Positions 47,522 to 54,876 of a stretch of DNA of 54,876 nucleotides are shown here, piece by piece. This DNA comes from Prevotella sp. Its GTDB lineage: Bacteria > Bacteroidota > Bacteroidia > Bacteroidales > Bacteroidaceae. Both the position numbers and the translations under genes were made by a program. The stretch's first letter is position 1; every line of letters begins with the position of its first letter. The stretch covers positions 1 through 54,876 of the forward strand of contig JAFZRU010000060.1 of NCBI GenBank assembly GCA_017619755.1, given 5' to 3'. The notes below the pieces were generated by a model. It was not told the origin of the DNA, did not search any database, and saw nothing but the letters and a program-made list of their open reading frames with translations.

Positions 47522-49813
47522 ATGAAATATATACATAGCATATTGCTGCTGTTGTGCCTCTGTACAGGTATGACAGCAGCCACCCCGTCCGACAATGTCA
47601 CCCTTTCCGGCACAGTCACCGACAAGGTGGACGGTGAGCCGCTCATCGGCGTCACCCTCTACATACCCGAACTCAAGTCCACCACCATCACCGACATCAA
47701 CGGCCATTATGTTTTCGACCGGCTGCCCAGTAAGACCGTCACGCTGCAAGTGAGCTACGTGGGGCATCAGACCATCATCGAGGAGGTGAACCTTGCCGTC
47801 ACCCGCCAACGCGATTTCACCATGCTTGAGAGCAATGCGATGATCAACGAGGTGGTGGTCACCGGTGTCGCAGGAAGCCAGTTGCTCAAGGATTCTCCTA
47901 CACCAGTGGCCATCCTCACCCTACGCGACCTTCAGACCACCTCGTCCACCAACATCATCGACGCCATCGCCCGGCGCCCCGGACTTGCACAGCTCACCAC
48001 GGGCAGCGGCATCTCCAAGCCCGTCATCCGCGGGCTGGGGTACAACCGCGTCGTCACCGTCGCCGACGGCATACGCCAGGAGGGACAGCAGTGGGGCGAC
48101 GAGCACGGCATCGAACTCGACGCGCAGCGCGTAAACAGCATCGAAATCCTCAAAGGCCCCGCCTCGCTCATGTATGGCTCCGACGCCATGGCCGGCGTGG
48201 TGGTCTTCCATCACCGTCCGGCATTGCCTGCCGGTCAGGTGCGCGGCTCAGCAACAACCGAATATCAGACCAACAACGGATTGGCGGCCTGGTCGCTCAA
48301 CATGGGCGGCAACCACCATGGCACTGTTTGGGATTTGCGGTATTCGGAGAAGATGGCCCACACCTACAAGAACAAGGCCGACGGATATGTGCCAGGGACG
48401 CAGTTCGGAGAGCGGGCACTTAGTGCATTGGCCGGCCTCAACCGACGTTGGGGATACAGTCACTTGCTGCTCAGCCATTACCACCTCACGCCCACCATGA
48501 CGGAGGTGGAGGAGGAAGAAGATGGTGAGGACGATGGGGAAGCCGAAGCGCATTTTAGCACCAAGTCCTACAAGCACGGCCTCCCTTACCAGCAAATACA
48601 CCATTACAAGGCGGTGAGCGACAACTCCGTTTATGTGGGCGACGGCACGCTCAAACTCCTCGTGGGGTACCAGAACAACCGCCGTCAGGAATATGAGGAG
48701 GCCCCTGGCGTAGTAGGTCTCGACTTCATGCTCCACACCCTCACCTACGACGTGCGATATGCTTGGCAGAAAGATGGAGGATTGAAACTCAATGGTGGAG
48801 TGGGTGGCATGTGGCAGCGGTCGCTCAACAAAGGCGAGGAATATCTCATTCCCGCCTATGCCCTTTGCGACGTGGGGGCATACGCCACCGCCGGTTACAA
48901 GGCTGGGGAGTGGACCCTCAGTGGCGGCATGAGGATGGACCACCGGCACGTGCATGCCTTCGAACTTCCCGGGCGATTCAGTCGTTTGTCAAGGAATTTC
49001 GACGCCCTCACCGGAAGCCTTGGTGCGGTGAGAAGACTTGGGGAGAATATGACCCTCAAGATGAACATCGCCAGGGGGTTCCGTGCTCCCAACCTCAGCG
49101 AATTAGGAAGCAATGGCGAGCATGAGGGTACCTTCAGATACGAGGTGGGAAATGGTGCCCTACATCCGGAATACAGTTGGCAGGCAGATGCCGGGTGGGA
49201 CTACAATTCGCCCATCGTATCGGCACAGTTGGCACTCTTCGTCAACATCATCGACAACTACATCTTCGCACGCCGCGACGGAAACACCACGGAAGGTGTG
49301 CCAAGGTATGTCTTCACGCAGGGTGACGCACGGCTGATGGGAGGGGAGGCCACCATTGACTTCCATCCCGTGGAGAGGTTGCATTTTGAAAACAGTTTCT
49401 CGTTTGTCGATGCCCGGCAACTCCACCAACCCGCCGACCGCAAATACTTGCCGCGCACGCCGGCACCGCGATGGGTGGCCGAACTGAGCTACGACCTTGT
49501 GCGTGACGGCAAGACCCTCAACAACACTTTCGTCAAAATAGGGATGGAGTGCTACATGCGTCAAAACCATGCTTACACAGCCGACGACACGGAGAAACCC
49601 ACTCCCTCCTATACCTTGTTCAATTTCACCACCGGCACGGAAATCCTGCGGCATCATCGTAACATTTGCACACTGAGCCTCAACATCGACAACCTCACCG
49701 ACAGGGCATACCAAAGCCATCTCAGTCGGTTGAAATATGCCGGAGAAAAAGGCTTTTGCAATATGGGAAGAAACTTTTCCATCAAAGCCACCTTCCCGTT
49801 AGTGATAAAATAG
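47522..49813 (+). CDS. TonB-dependent receptor, ZnuD-like
   Basis: The 763-residue receptor has a signal peptide (IHSILLLLCLCTGMTAA), a carboxypeptidase-like regulatory domain (about residues 28-110), a plug with VVVTGVAGSQLLKDSPTPVAILTLRDL and IEILKGPASLMYGSDAMAGVVVFHHRPALP, and a beta-barrel ending in NMGRNFSIKATFPLVIK. An acidic loop (TEVEEEEDGEDDGEAEAHF, about residues 326-345) and many His residues are like the loops of zinc receptors such as ZnuD. With the His/Cys-rich membrane protein upstream, metal uptake is likely. ATG 47522 is used; the longer frame has no signal peptide. Confidence 0.85.
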   Translation: MKYIHSILLLLCLCTGMTAATPSDNVTLSGTVTDKVDGEPLIGVTLYIPELKSTTITDINGHYVFDRLPSKTVTLQVSYVGHQTIIEEVNLAVTRQRDFTMLESNAMINEVVVTGVAGSQLLKDSPTPVAILTLRDLQTTSSTNIIDAIARRPGLAQLTTGSGISKPVIRGLGYNRVVTVADGIRQEGQQWGDEHGIELDAQRVNSIEILKGPASLMYGSDAMAGVVVFHHRPALPAGQVRGSATTEYQTNNGLAAWSLNMGGNHHGTVWDLRYSEKMAHTYKNKADGYVPGTQFGERALSALAGLNRRWGYSHLLLSHYHLTPTMTEVEEEEDGEDDGEAEAHFSTKSYKHGLPYQQIHHYKAVSDNSVYVGDGTLKLLVGYQNNRRQEYEEAPGVVGLDFMLHTLTYDVRYAWQKDGGLKLNGGVGGMWQRSLNKGEEYLIPAYALCDVGAYATAGYKAGEWTLSGGMRMDHRHVHAFELPGRFSRLSRNFDALTGSLGAVRRLGENMTLKMNIARGFRAPNLSELGSNGEHEGTFRYEVGNGALHPEYSWQADAGWDYNSPIVSAQLALFVNIIDNYIFARRDGNTTEGVPRYVFTQGDARLMGGEATIDFHPVERLHFENSFSFVDARQLHQPADRKYLPRTPAPRWVAELSYDLVRDGKTLNNTFVKIGMECYMRQNHAYTADDTEKPTPSYTLFNFTTGTEILRHHRNICTLSLNIDNLTDRAYQSHLSRLKYAGEKGFCNMGRNFSIKATFPLVIK

Positions 49814-49829
49814 GAGAGGGAGAGTGGTT

Positions 49830-49876
49830 GTAGTGCCTATGGTGGCTATAGTATCTATAGTGACTATAGGCACTAT
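49830..49876 (+). terminator. Possible hairpin terminator after the TonB receptor
   Basis: The outer arms GTAGTGCCTAT (49830-49840) and ATAGGCACTAT (49866-49876) pair over about 10 bp, and the inside holds a second small inverted repeat (CTATAG twice). A short pyrimidine run (CTTT) follows. It is less convincing than the other terminators in the window. Confidence 0.4.
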
Positions 49877-49930
49877 CTTTATCATATTCTCTGAAAAGTG
49901 GCGCAAGAAGACAAAAAAACACGTTTTTGT

Positions 49931-49961
49931 TTTGTTTTCATTCTGATTTGTGCTATCTTTG
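49931..49961 (+). promoter_or_regulatory. Bacteroidetes-type promoter of the secreted-protein gene
   Basis: TTTG (49931-49934), a 19-base spacer and TATCTTTG (49954-49961) match the consensus. The start codon at 50030 is 68 bases downstream. Confidence 0.75.
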
Positions 49962-50029
49962 TGGCATGCTCCGAGGATGTGCCATGACACACCTTCGGTC
50001 ACGTTTCACTTTCAAAACCTTATAACAAG

Positions 50030-51592
50030 ATGACAACACGACTACTAACCGCTTGCCTGGCCGCCTTGTGCGCGGTGGGAGCGATGGCACAAGACTATGA
50101 CATCACCAAAATCTATCTGCGCAACGCCGGTTTCGACGACCATTTCGACTACACCATCGACGACACTGGAAACGTGGCACAGGAAATCCTTGACGTGGAC
50201 GGATGGACGAAAGACATCAGCGTCAACTACACCATCACCGGCGTCTATCAAATCGGCACGAAGAAAACCTTCAATGGGGCAGCCGTGCCGGCAACGGCAC
50301 AAGACGGCAGCACCAACGGAGGCGTGCTTGCCCTGAGCACCGGATGGAACCAGTCGATGCTCTTCTACCAGGCGGTGGAACTGCCCAAGGGCAAATACTC
50401 CCTTGTCACCGCCTTCTACAACAGTGCAGACAAGACCGCCGGGAAGAGCCGCGTGGCCTGGCTGCCCAACAGGCAAACTGAGCATGCCTCGACGCTCGAA
50501 GGCTTTCCCACCGGCCAGTGGTTGACCGACACCGTACGCTTTGAACTTGACGCTCCCACCAGGGGTAAGATACAGGTGGGTTTTCAAGCCAACGAAAACT
50601 CGGGCTCTGCCAACTTCGCCAAGCCATGCCTTGACTTCGTGAAACTACTCCGCGACACCGATGTCAGCAAGGAGGAGATGGACGTTTACAAGCAGCAGTT
50701 GCAAACAGTCATTGACCAGGCTCAGAAGGCATACGGCGACGGTAGTGGCGTCGGTGCCGACGACCTTTTGGCCGCTATCTCAGCCGCCAAAGCCGTTATG
50801 GACGACGACACCGCTACCACCGACCAAGTGGATGCCGCCGTCGAAGCTTTGGAGGAGGCCCTCGACAAATATTTGTGGGAGAACCCCACCGGCAACATGC
50901 CCACCGTCACCACCAACCCAAGTTATGCTCGTGGAGCCACCATGGCCTTCGGGCGAATGGGATATTCCGGCGTGACCGCTTCTGAGGTGACGGAGCAGGG
51001 CTTCTGTTGGAGCGAAAGCCCTGTGCCTACCATCAACGACCACCGCACCACCCGATACCTCACCAACAACGGACGCATCTACTGGCTTGAAGACCTCCAA
51101 CCGGCCACTTGCTACTATATGAGAGCATACGTCATCACCAAGGGAAGGCAGGTGGGATATGGCGACGTCATCAGGTTCTACACCATCCCGAAAGGGCAAA
51201 TCTCCTTCACCATCAGGGAGAGCAACGACGCAGGGGCCAATGCACGCATCACCGCGGCTGCACAACAAGCCATCGATTGGTGGAACAACCTTACGGAGAT
51301 GAAGGGCTTCAGGCCCAGCATCGGCTACAACTCCGGAGTGCCAACAGCCGAATGTTCCTACGGGGGATGGATGAGCGTGGGTTCCAACCAGTCGTACCAG
51401 AAGGCCGGCACCATCATGCATGAGATGCTGCATGGAATAGGCGTCATACCATGGGCCGACACGGAGTGGAGCCGCTTCAACCTCCGCTCTGGAACGTCCA
51501 CCGCCTCAGGGAGCGTCACCGGTTCCGGTTTGTGGCTTGGCGACCGTGTCACCGACGTGTTGCGCTTCTGGGACAACAACGTCACCGAGTAA
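50030..51592 (+). CDS. Secreted metalloprotease-like protein, N-terminal part (split gene)
   Basis: The 520-residue frame has a signal peptide (TTRLLTACLAALCAVGAMAQ), a carbohydrate-binding-like beta domain, a helical FIVAR-type segment (about residues 215-285, ending AVEALEEALDKYL), a fibronectin-like domain (about 290-390), and a protease-like domain with HEMLHGIG at about residue 464, followed by PWADTEWSRF. The HExxHxxG pattern is that of a zinc metallopeptidase. The frame ends at TAA 51590-51592 in the middle of this domain, and the same frame continues at once (LNGDYQHMWPYGINGA). It is therefore the first half of one gene of about 1041 codons. A CAA to TAA change is the simplest cause. 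Confidence 0.8.
   Translation: MTTRLLTACLAALCAVGAMAQDYDITKIYLRNAGFDDHFDYTIDDTGNVAQEILDVDGWTKDISVNYTITGVYQIGTKKTFNGAAVPATAQDGSTNGGVLALSTGWNQSMLFYQAVELPKGKYSLVTAFYNSADKTAGKSRVAWLPNRQTEHASTLEGFPTGQWLTDTVRFELDAPTRGKIQVGFQANENSGSANFAKPCLDFVKLLRDTDVSKEEMDVYKQQLQTVIDQAQKAYGDGSGVGADDLLAAISAAKAVMDDDTATTDQVDAAVEALEEALDKYLWENPTGNMPTVTTNPSYARGATMAFGRMGYSGVTASEVTEQGFCWSESPVPTINDHRTTRYLTNNGRIYWLEDLQPATCYYMRAYVITKGRQVGYGDVIRFYTIPKGQISFTIRESNDAGANARITAAAQQAIDWWNNLTEMKGFRPSIGYNSGVPTAECSYGGWMSVGSNQSYQKAGTIMHEMLHGIGVIPWADTEWSRFNLRSGTSTASGSVTGSGLWLGDRVTDVLRFWDNNVTE
51590..51592 (+). other. In-frame nonsense codon splitting the metalloprotease-like gene
   Basis: TAA is found between FWDNNVTE and LNGDYQHMW. The downstream frame is in phase, starts with no ribosome site of its own, and carries on the same domain, so this is an internal stop and not a gene end. 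It could be a mutation, a strain variant or a sequencing error. Confidence 0.8.
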
Positions 51593-51613
51593 CTGAACGG
51601 GGACTACCAGCAC

Positions 51614-53155
51614 ATGTGGCCATACGGCATCAACGGAGCCTCCGAAGACAACGGCACCGACGTGCTGTATATCGGCAACTCCCTCGTCTGCCAGGCGTTG
51701 GGCGAGGATGGATTGCAGCACACCTACAGCCTCTTCGCCGAGCCCTACCACGCCTTCGAGCAACAGGAAGGGGTGAAATACTACATCAAGAACGAGGACA
51801 GCGAGCGTGGACTATATACCGCATACCTCATGCCCACCAACAGCAACACGCTTGTGTGGAGGAACATGACCACCGACGAGGCCGCCGCCAACGACAGTTG
51901 CGCATGGCTCCTCAGTTTCACACCAGCCAATCAGTATTACCAACTGCGCAACGCCGCCACGGGGCAGTACATGACCTACACGGCCAGCAGCATCCGCACC
52001 ATCGCCACCGCCACGGCGGGAGGGAACGAGAATTTCCAACTGATGAAAGGAAGAGTAGATGTGGGTTCGAAAGGCGTGAGGGGGTATTGGATCATACACC
52101 CGACAAGTAATTGGACACCAGCCTGTCTGCAAGCCAATGTCGGAGGAGCCACCACTGCCGCCACCTTCAACATCGCCAATGGAGCCACCATCCAGCGGTG
52201 GCTCATCCTCGACGAGCAGGAGATGCGCTCGCTCAACCAACTGCTCCTTGCCGACATGCTTGCCAGCGTGAACAGCAAGCTCTCGCAAATCAAGGCGCTA
52301 AGGGATGTGCCGCACACCGAGGATCAAAACGGGGTGGACGATGCCATGGACGCCTTATTGGCCAGCATAGAGCAACGGATGGGTACCGCCACCACCACCG
52401 GCGAGTTGCAGGCACTTCTCGACGAGGCGGAGCAGGCGGCCTTTGACTTCCTCGCCAACGTCACACCGAGCGACATGCAGCAGCCTTTCGACCTCACTTA
52501 CATGCTTGTCAACCCCGACATGGACAGCACCGACGGATGGTCGGACTCACCCACCATCAACTATTCGTGTGCGGAATACTACGAGAAGACTTTTGTTTTC
52601 AACCAGACCGTGAACAACCTTCCCGCTGGTACCTACCAACTGAGATGCAATGCGTTCCAAAGGCCGGGAAAGGCGGAGGAGTGCACCACGAGAAGCACCA
52701 CGGCATCCATCTACGCCGGAAGCAAGAGCGAGAAACTCGCACATATCAACTCCGATGCGCAGAGCACCAAACTTGGGGGCAACGAGTCGTATGTGGGAGG
52801 GAAATACTTCCCCAACAACATGCAGGCGGCAAGCATCTATTTCGCAAAGGGATTGTATGAGAACCGCCTCACCTCTATTGTGGAAAATGACGGAGGGCAA
52901 CTCAAGGTGGGCATCAGATGCTCCAGCATGCCAAGCTACTATTGGGTCATCTTCGACCATTTCCGCCTGTGCTACTACGGTTCGCTTTCGCCCGAGGACG
53001 TGGATGCCGTGGACACCCACTTGATGGGTGTGCCCATTACCGCGAGGAAGGGTGTTTACAGCATCGACGGAAGACGAGTGGCTGAAGAGGCTTCTGATTT
53101 GGAGAGACTACCCGCCGGCATCTACATCATCGACGGGAAGAAGGTGGTGAGATGA
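51614..53155 (+). CDS. Secreted metalloprotease-like protein, C-terminal part (split gene)
   Basis: The 513-residue frame continues the preceding gene (MWPYGINGASEDNGTDVLYIGNSLVCQALGEDGLQHTYSLFAEPYHAF). It then has a ricin- or lectin-like region (KYYIKNEDSERGLYTAYL...YYQLRNAATGQYMTY), a helical FIVAR-like stretch (about residues 205-280) and a carbohydrate-binding-like beta domain (FDLTYMLVNPDMDSTDGW...LPAGTYQLRCNAFQRPG). The end, GVYSIDGRRVAEEASDLERLPAGIYIIDGKKVVR, resembles a type IX secretion sorting tail. It has no signal peptide, so on its own it would not be exported. The ATG at 51614 is simply the first Met after the stop. Confidence 0.75.
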   Translation: MWPYGINGASEDNGTDVLYIGNSLVCQALGEDGLQHTYSLFAEPYHAFEQQEGVKYYIKNEDSERGLYTAYLMPTNSNTLVWRNMTTDEAAANDSCAWLLSFTPANQYYQLRNAATGQYMTYTASSIRTIATATAGGNENFQLMKGRVDVGSKGVRGYWIIHPTSNWTPACLQANVGGATTAATFNIANGATIQRWLILDEQEMRSLNQLLLADMLASVNSKLSQIKALRDVPHTEDQNGVDDAMDALLASIEQRMGTATTTGELQALLDEAEQAAFDFLANVTPSDMQQPFDLTYMLVNPDMDSTDGWSDSPTINYSCAEYYEKTFVFNQTVNNLPAGTYQLRCNAFQRPGKAEECTTRSTTASIYAGSKSEKLAHINSDAQSTKLGGNESYVGGKYFPNNMQAASIYFAKGLYENRLTSIVENDGGQLKVGIRCSSMPSYYWVIFDHFRLCYYGSLSPEDVDAVDTHLMGVPITARKGVYSIDGRRVAEEASDLERLPAGIYIIDGKKVVR

Positions 53156-53188
53156 GACTATCGACAACCTATTACCAACAACAATACA

Positions 53189-54661
53189 ATGAGAAAGAAA
53201 ATCTTGCTAATGGCGGTTTTCGCACTGGCGGCTATCACCGCCTCCGCCCAAACCGACTACCAAAAATTCTGTCGTGACCTGCCTTTCGGCATGCCACAAG
53301 TGACACCACCGTCCATCCCCGCCAACCAAGTGACCCTCACCGCATACGGAGCGGTGGGAGATGGGGAGACGCTCTGCACGGAGGCCTTTGCCAAGGCCAT
53401 CGACGCCCTTTCGAAAAAGGGTGGCGGACGCCTCGTCGTGCCAAGGGGAATCTGGCACACCGGCCCCATCGTGCTCAAGAGCAACATCGACCTCCACCTT
53501 GACATGGGGGCCGTCATCCTTTTCGCCGCTGACGAAACACTCTACCCGCTCATCAACACCTCTTTCGAGGGACTTGACACACGAAGGTGCCAGTCGCCAC
53601 TCAGCGGCTTCAACCTGCACGACGTGGCCATCACCGGTCAGGGGGTGATTGACGGAAACGGACGTTATTGGAGACCTTTGAAGAAGGCGAAGGTCACGGA
53701 GGCGCAATGGAAGGAATTCACATCAGGAAAGGGTGTGGAAACCAAGAAAGGATACTGGGTGCCTTCGGAGGGATATGCCAAAGGGGAGGCCTCTGCCAAC
53801 ATGAACGTGCCGCAGGGGATGGACAGTCCCGAGGCATGGGAGAGCATCAAGCGCTTCCTCAGACCCGTCATGGTAAGCCTTGTGGGGTGCAAGAACGTGC
53901 TGCTGCAGGATGTCATCTTCCAGAACTCGCCGGCATGGAACCTCCACCCGCTGATGTGCGAGAACGTCATCATCGACCATGTGCTGGCTCGTAATCCGGC
54001 ATACGCACAGAACGGCGATGCACTCGATTTGGAATCGTGCAAAAACGTGCTCATCGTCGATTCCAAGTTTGACGCCGGTGACGACGGTATCTGCATCAAG
54101 AGTGGAAAAGACGCCGACGGCAGGAAGAGGGGAATACCATGTGAGAATGTCGTGGTAGATGGCTGCACCGTCTTCGCTGGCCATGGCGGCTTCGTCGTGG
54201 GTTCCGAGATGAGCGGGGGCGTGAGAAACATCATGGTGCGCAACTGCCAGTTCCTCGGCACCGACGTGGGCTTGCGCTTTAAGAGCACCAGGGGCAGGGG
54301 AGGCATTGTGGAGAACATCTACGTGGACGGCATCTCTATGACCGACATCAAGACCGACGCCATCACCTTCAACATGTACTACGGAGGGAAGTCGGTGGCT
54401 GAGATGCTCGCCGACGGAGACAACCCTGACAACACCTCCAAGATGCCGGTGGACGAGACAACGCCCATCTTCAGGAACATCGACATCAAAAACGTGGTGT
54501 GCAACGGTGCAGGAAGGGCCATGGAGTTCAACGGGTTGCCGGAAATGCCTATGGACGGCATTTCGCTCACCAACATCAACATCATCGCCAAGAAGGACGC
54601 TGAGTTCCACAACTACAAAAACCTGAAAAAGGAAAACGTCAACATCAAGTTGGAGGAATAA
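53189..54661 (+). CDS. Polygalacturonase-like glycoside hydrolase family 28
   Basis: GH28 enzymes hydrolyse alpha-1,4-galacturonan in pectin. The 490-residue product has a signal peptide (KKILLMAVFALAAITASAQ), an N-terminal pectate-lyase-type strand (VTLTAYGAVGDGETLCTEAFAKAID) and a parallel beta-helix with the catalytic GH28 motifs: NGDALD (about residue 275), DAGDDGICIKSG (about 296), GHGGFVVGSE (about 331) and RFKS (about 363). The motifs are complete. The gene is 33 bp after the split metalloprotease-like gene and may share its transcript. It ends in a strong terminator. Confidence 0.93.
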   Translation: MRKKILLMAVFALAAITASAQTDYQKFCRDLPFGMPQVTPPSIPANQVTLTAYGAVGDGETLCTEAFAKAIDALSKKGGGRLVVPRGIWHTGPIVLKSNIDLHLDMGAVILFAADETLYPLINTSFEGLDTRRCQSPLSGFNLHDVAITGQGVIDGNGRYWRPLKKAKVTEAQWKEFTSGKGVETKKGYWVPSEGYAKGEASANMNVPQGMDSPEAWESIKRFLRPVMVSLVGCKNVLLQDVIFQNSPAWNLHPLMCENVIIDHVLARNPAYAQNGDALDLESCKNVLIVDSKFDAGDDGICIKSGKDADGRKRGIPCENVVVDGCTVFAGHGGFVVGSEMSGGVRNIMVRNCQFLGTDVGLRFKSTRGRGGIVENIYVDGISMTDIKTDAITFNMYYGGKSVAEMLADGDNPDNTSKMPVDETTPIFRNIDIKNVVCNGAGRAMEFNGLPEMPMDGISLTNINIIAKKDAEFHNYKNLKKENVNIKLEE

Positions 54662-54686
54662 CTCGCAGGCGAAACGTTTGGGACTA

Positions 54687-54724
54687 ACATTTCGGGGGAT
54701 GGCATTTGCCATCCCCCGAAATGT
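54687..54724 (+). terminator. Strong terminator after the GH28 gene
   Basis: A perfect stem (54687-54704 with 54707-54724; the innermost pairs are probably open, leaving a 4-base loop) contains a GGGGGATGGC core. It is followed by GTGTTGATTTTTA. It separates the GH28 gene from the right-hand frame. Confidence 0.85.
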
Positions 54725-54831
54725 GTGTTGATTTTTATTGGTGTCCGATAAAAACTGAAAATCGTAATTTTTGGTTCACAAGTAGCTGATAGTCAATTGT
54801 CGGACAGGCAAATTTGAAAACCAAGCCCCCT

Positions 54832-54876
54832 ATGAAACCATTTGATACAATAGATGCGAAATCTCGTGCCAAAGAC
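54832..54876 (+). CDS. Partial reading frame at the right edge (possibly a transposase)
   Basis: ATG at 54832 opens a frame of 15 codons (MKPFDTIDAKSRAKD) that runs off the window. Upstream, GTGTCCGATAAAA (about 54740) and TTGTCGGACA (about 54797) resemble the ends of insertion sequences seen in Bacteroidales, so an IS may begin here. Too little is visible to decide. Confidence 0.3.
   Translation, partial: MKPFDTIDAKSRAKD

Overview
This window looks like a chromosome segment from a Bacteroidales bacterium, most likely Prevotella-like. The evidence is the order tuf, tRNA-Trp, secE, nusG, rplKAJL, rpoBC followed by a DUF3467 gene; several promoters of the Bacteroidetes type (TTTG, a spacer of 19 to 20 bases, then TAnnTTTG); TonB-dependent receptors with carboxypeptidase-like N-terminal domains; BACON-type lipoproteins; and a C-terminal tail resembling type IX secretion sorting signals. 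The genus is inference.

Layout. 1-12934 (plus strand) is the conserved translation and transcription block: 5'-truncated tuf, a terminator, tRNA-Trp, secE, nusG, four 50S protein genes, a strong hairpin in front of rpoB, then rpoB, rpoC and a DUF3467 gene. A perfect 19-bp hairpin at 12952-12993 closes the block and also the convergent surface-glycan cluster (12999-15750, minus: two LicD-family genes and a TupA-like ATP-grasp gene, with its own promoter). 15869-17487 (minus) holds a C92-type papain-like lipoprotein and a Fic protein whose promoter is overlapped by a perfect palindrome.

17548-22069 is an accessory island. It is bounded by a decayed 3' copy of yifB/comM on the left and the intact yifB on the right. 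Inside are a Septu-like gene pair (AAA ATPase plus HNH nuclease), an hsdR N-terminal remnant and an AT-rich unknown gene with its own promoter. 22063-27748 (minus) is an operon of a lipoprotein with a thioredoxin-like fold lacking CxxC, a small secreted protein, a YARHG/DUF3160 protein and yifB. 27868-32805 (minus) is an Oar-like TonB-dependent receptor plus a BACON/OB-fold lipoprotein. 33133-38636 (plus) has a methyltransferase, a Cys-rich pseudogene, a large macroglobulin-like exported protein and a partner with a carboxypeptidase-like domain.

38637-39614 is a repeat-rich non-coding stretch. It is followed by a second defence locus (39615-46780, plus): a complete type I restriction-modification operon (hsdM, hsdS, hsdR) with a translationally coupled DUF3791-DUF3990-DUF3791 cassette between hsdS and hsdR. 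DUF3990 is related to ADP-ribosyltransferases, so the cassette may be a toxin-antitoxin or guardian module. 46880-49813 is a His/Cys-rich membrane protein and a ZnuD-like TonB receptor (probable metal uptake). 50030-53155 is a secreted metalloprotease-like gene split by one in-frame stop codon. 53189-54661 is a GH28 polygalacturonase with a strong terminator, and a further reading frame runs off the right edge.

The most unusual parts are the Septu-like island at yifB, the DUF3791/DUF3990 cassette inside the type I operon, and the palindrome over the fic promoter.
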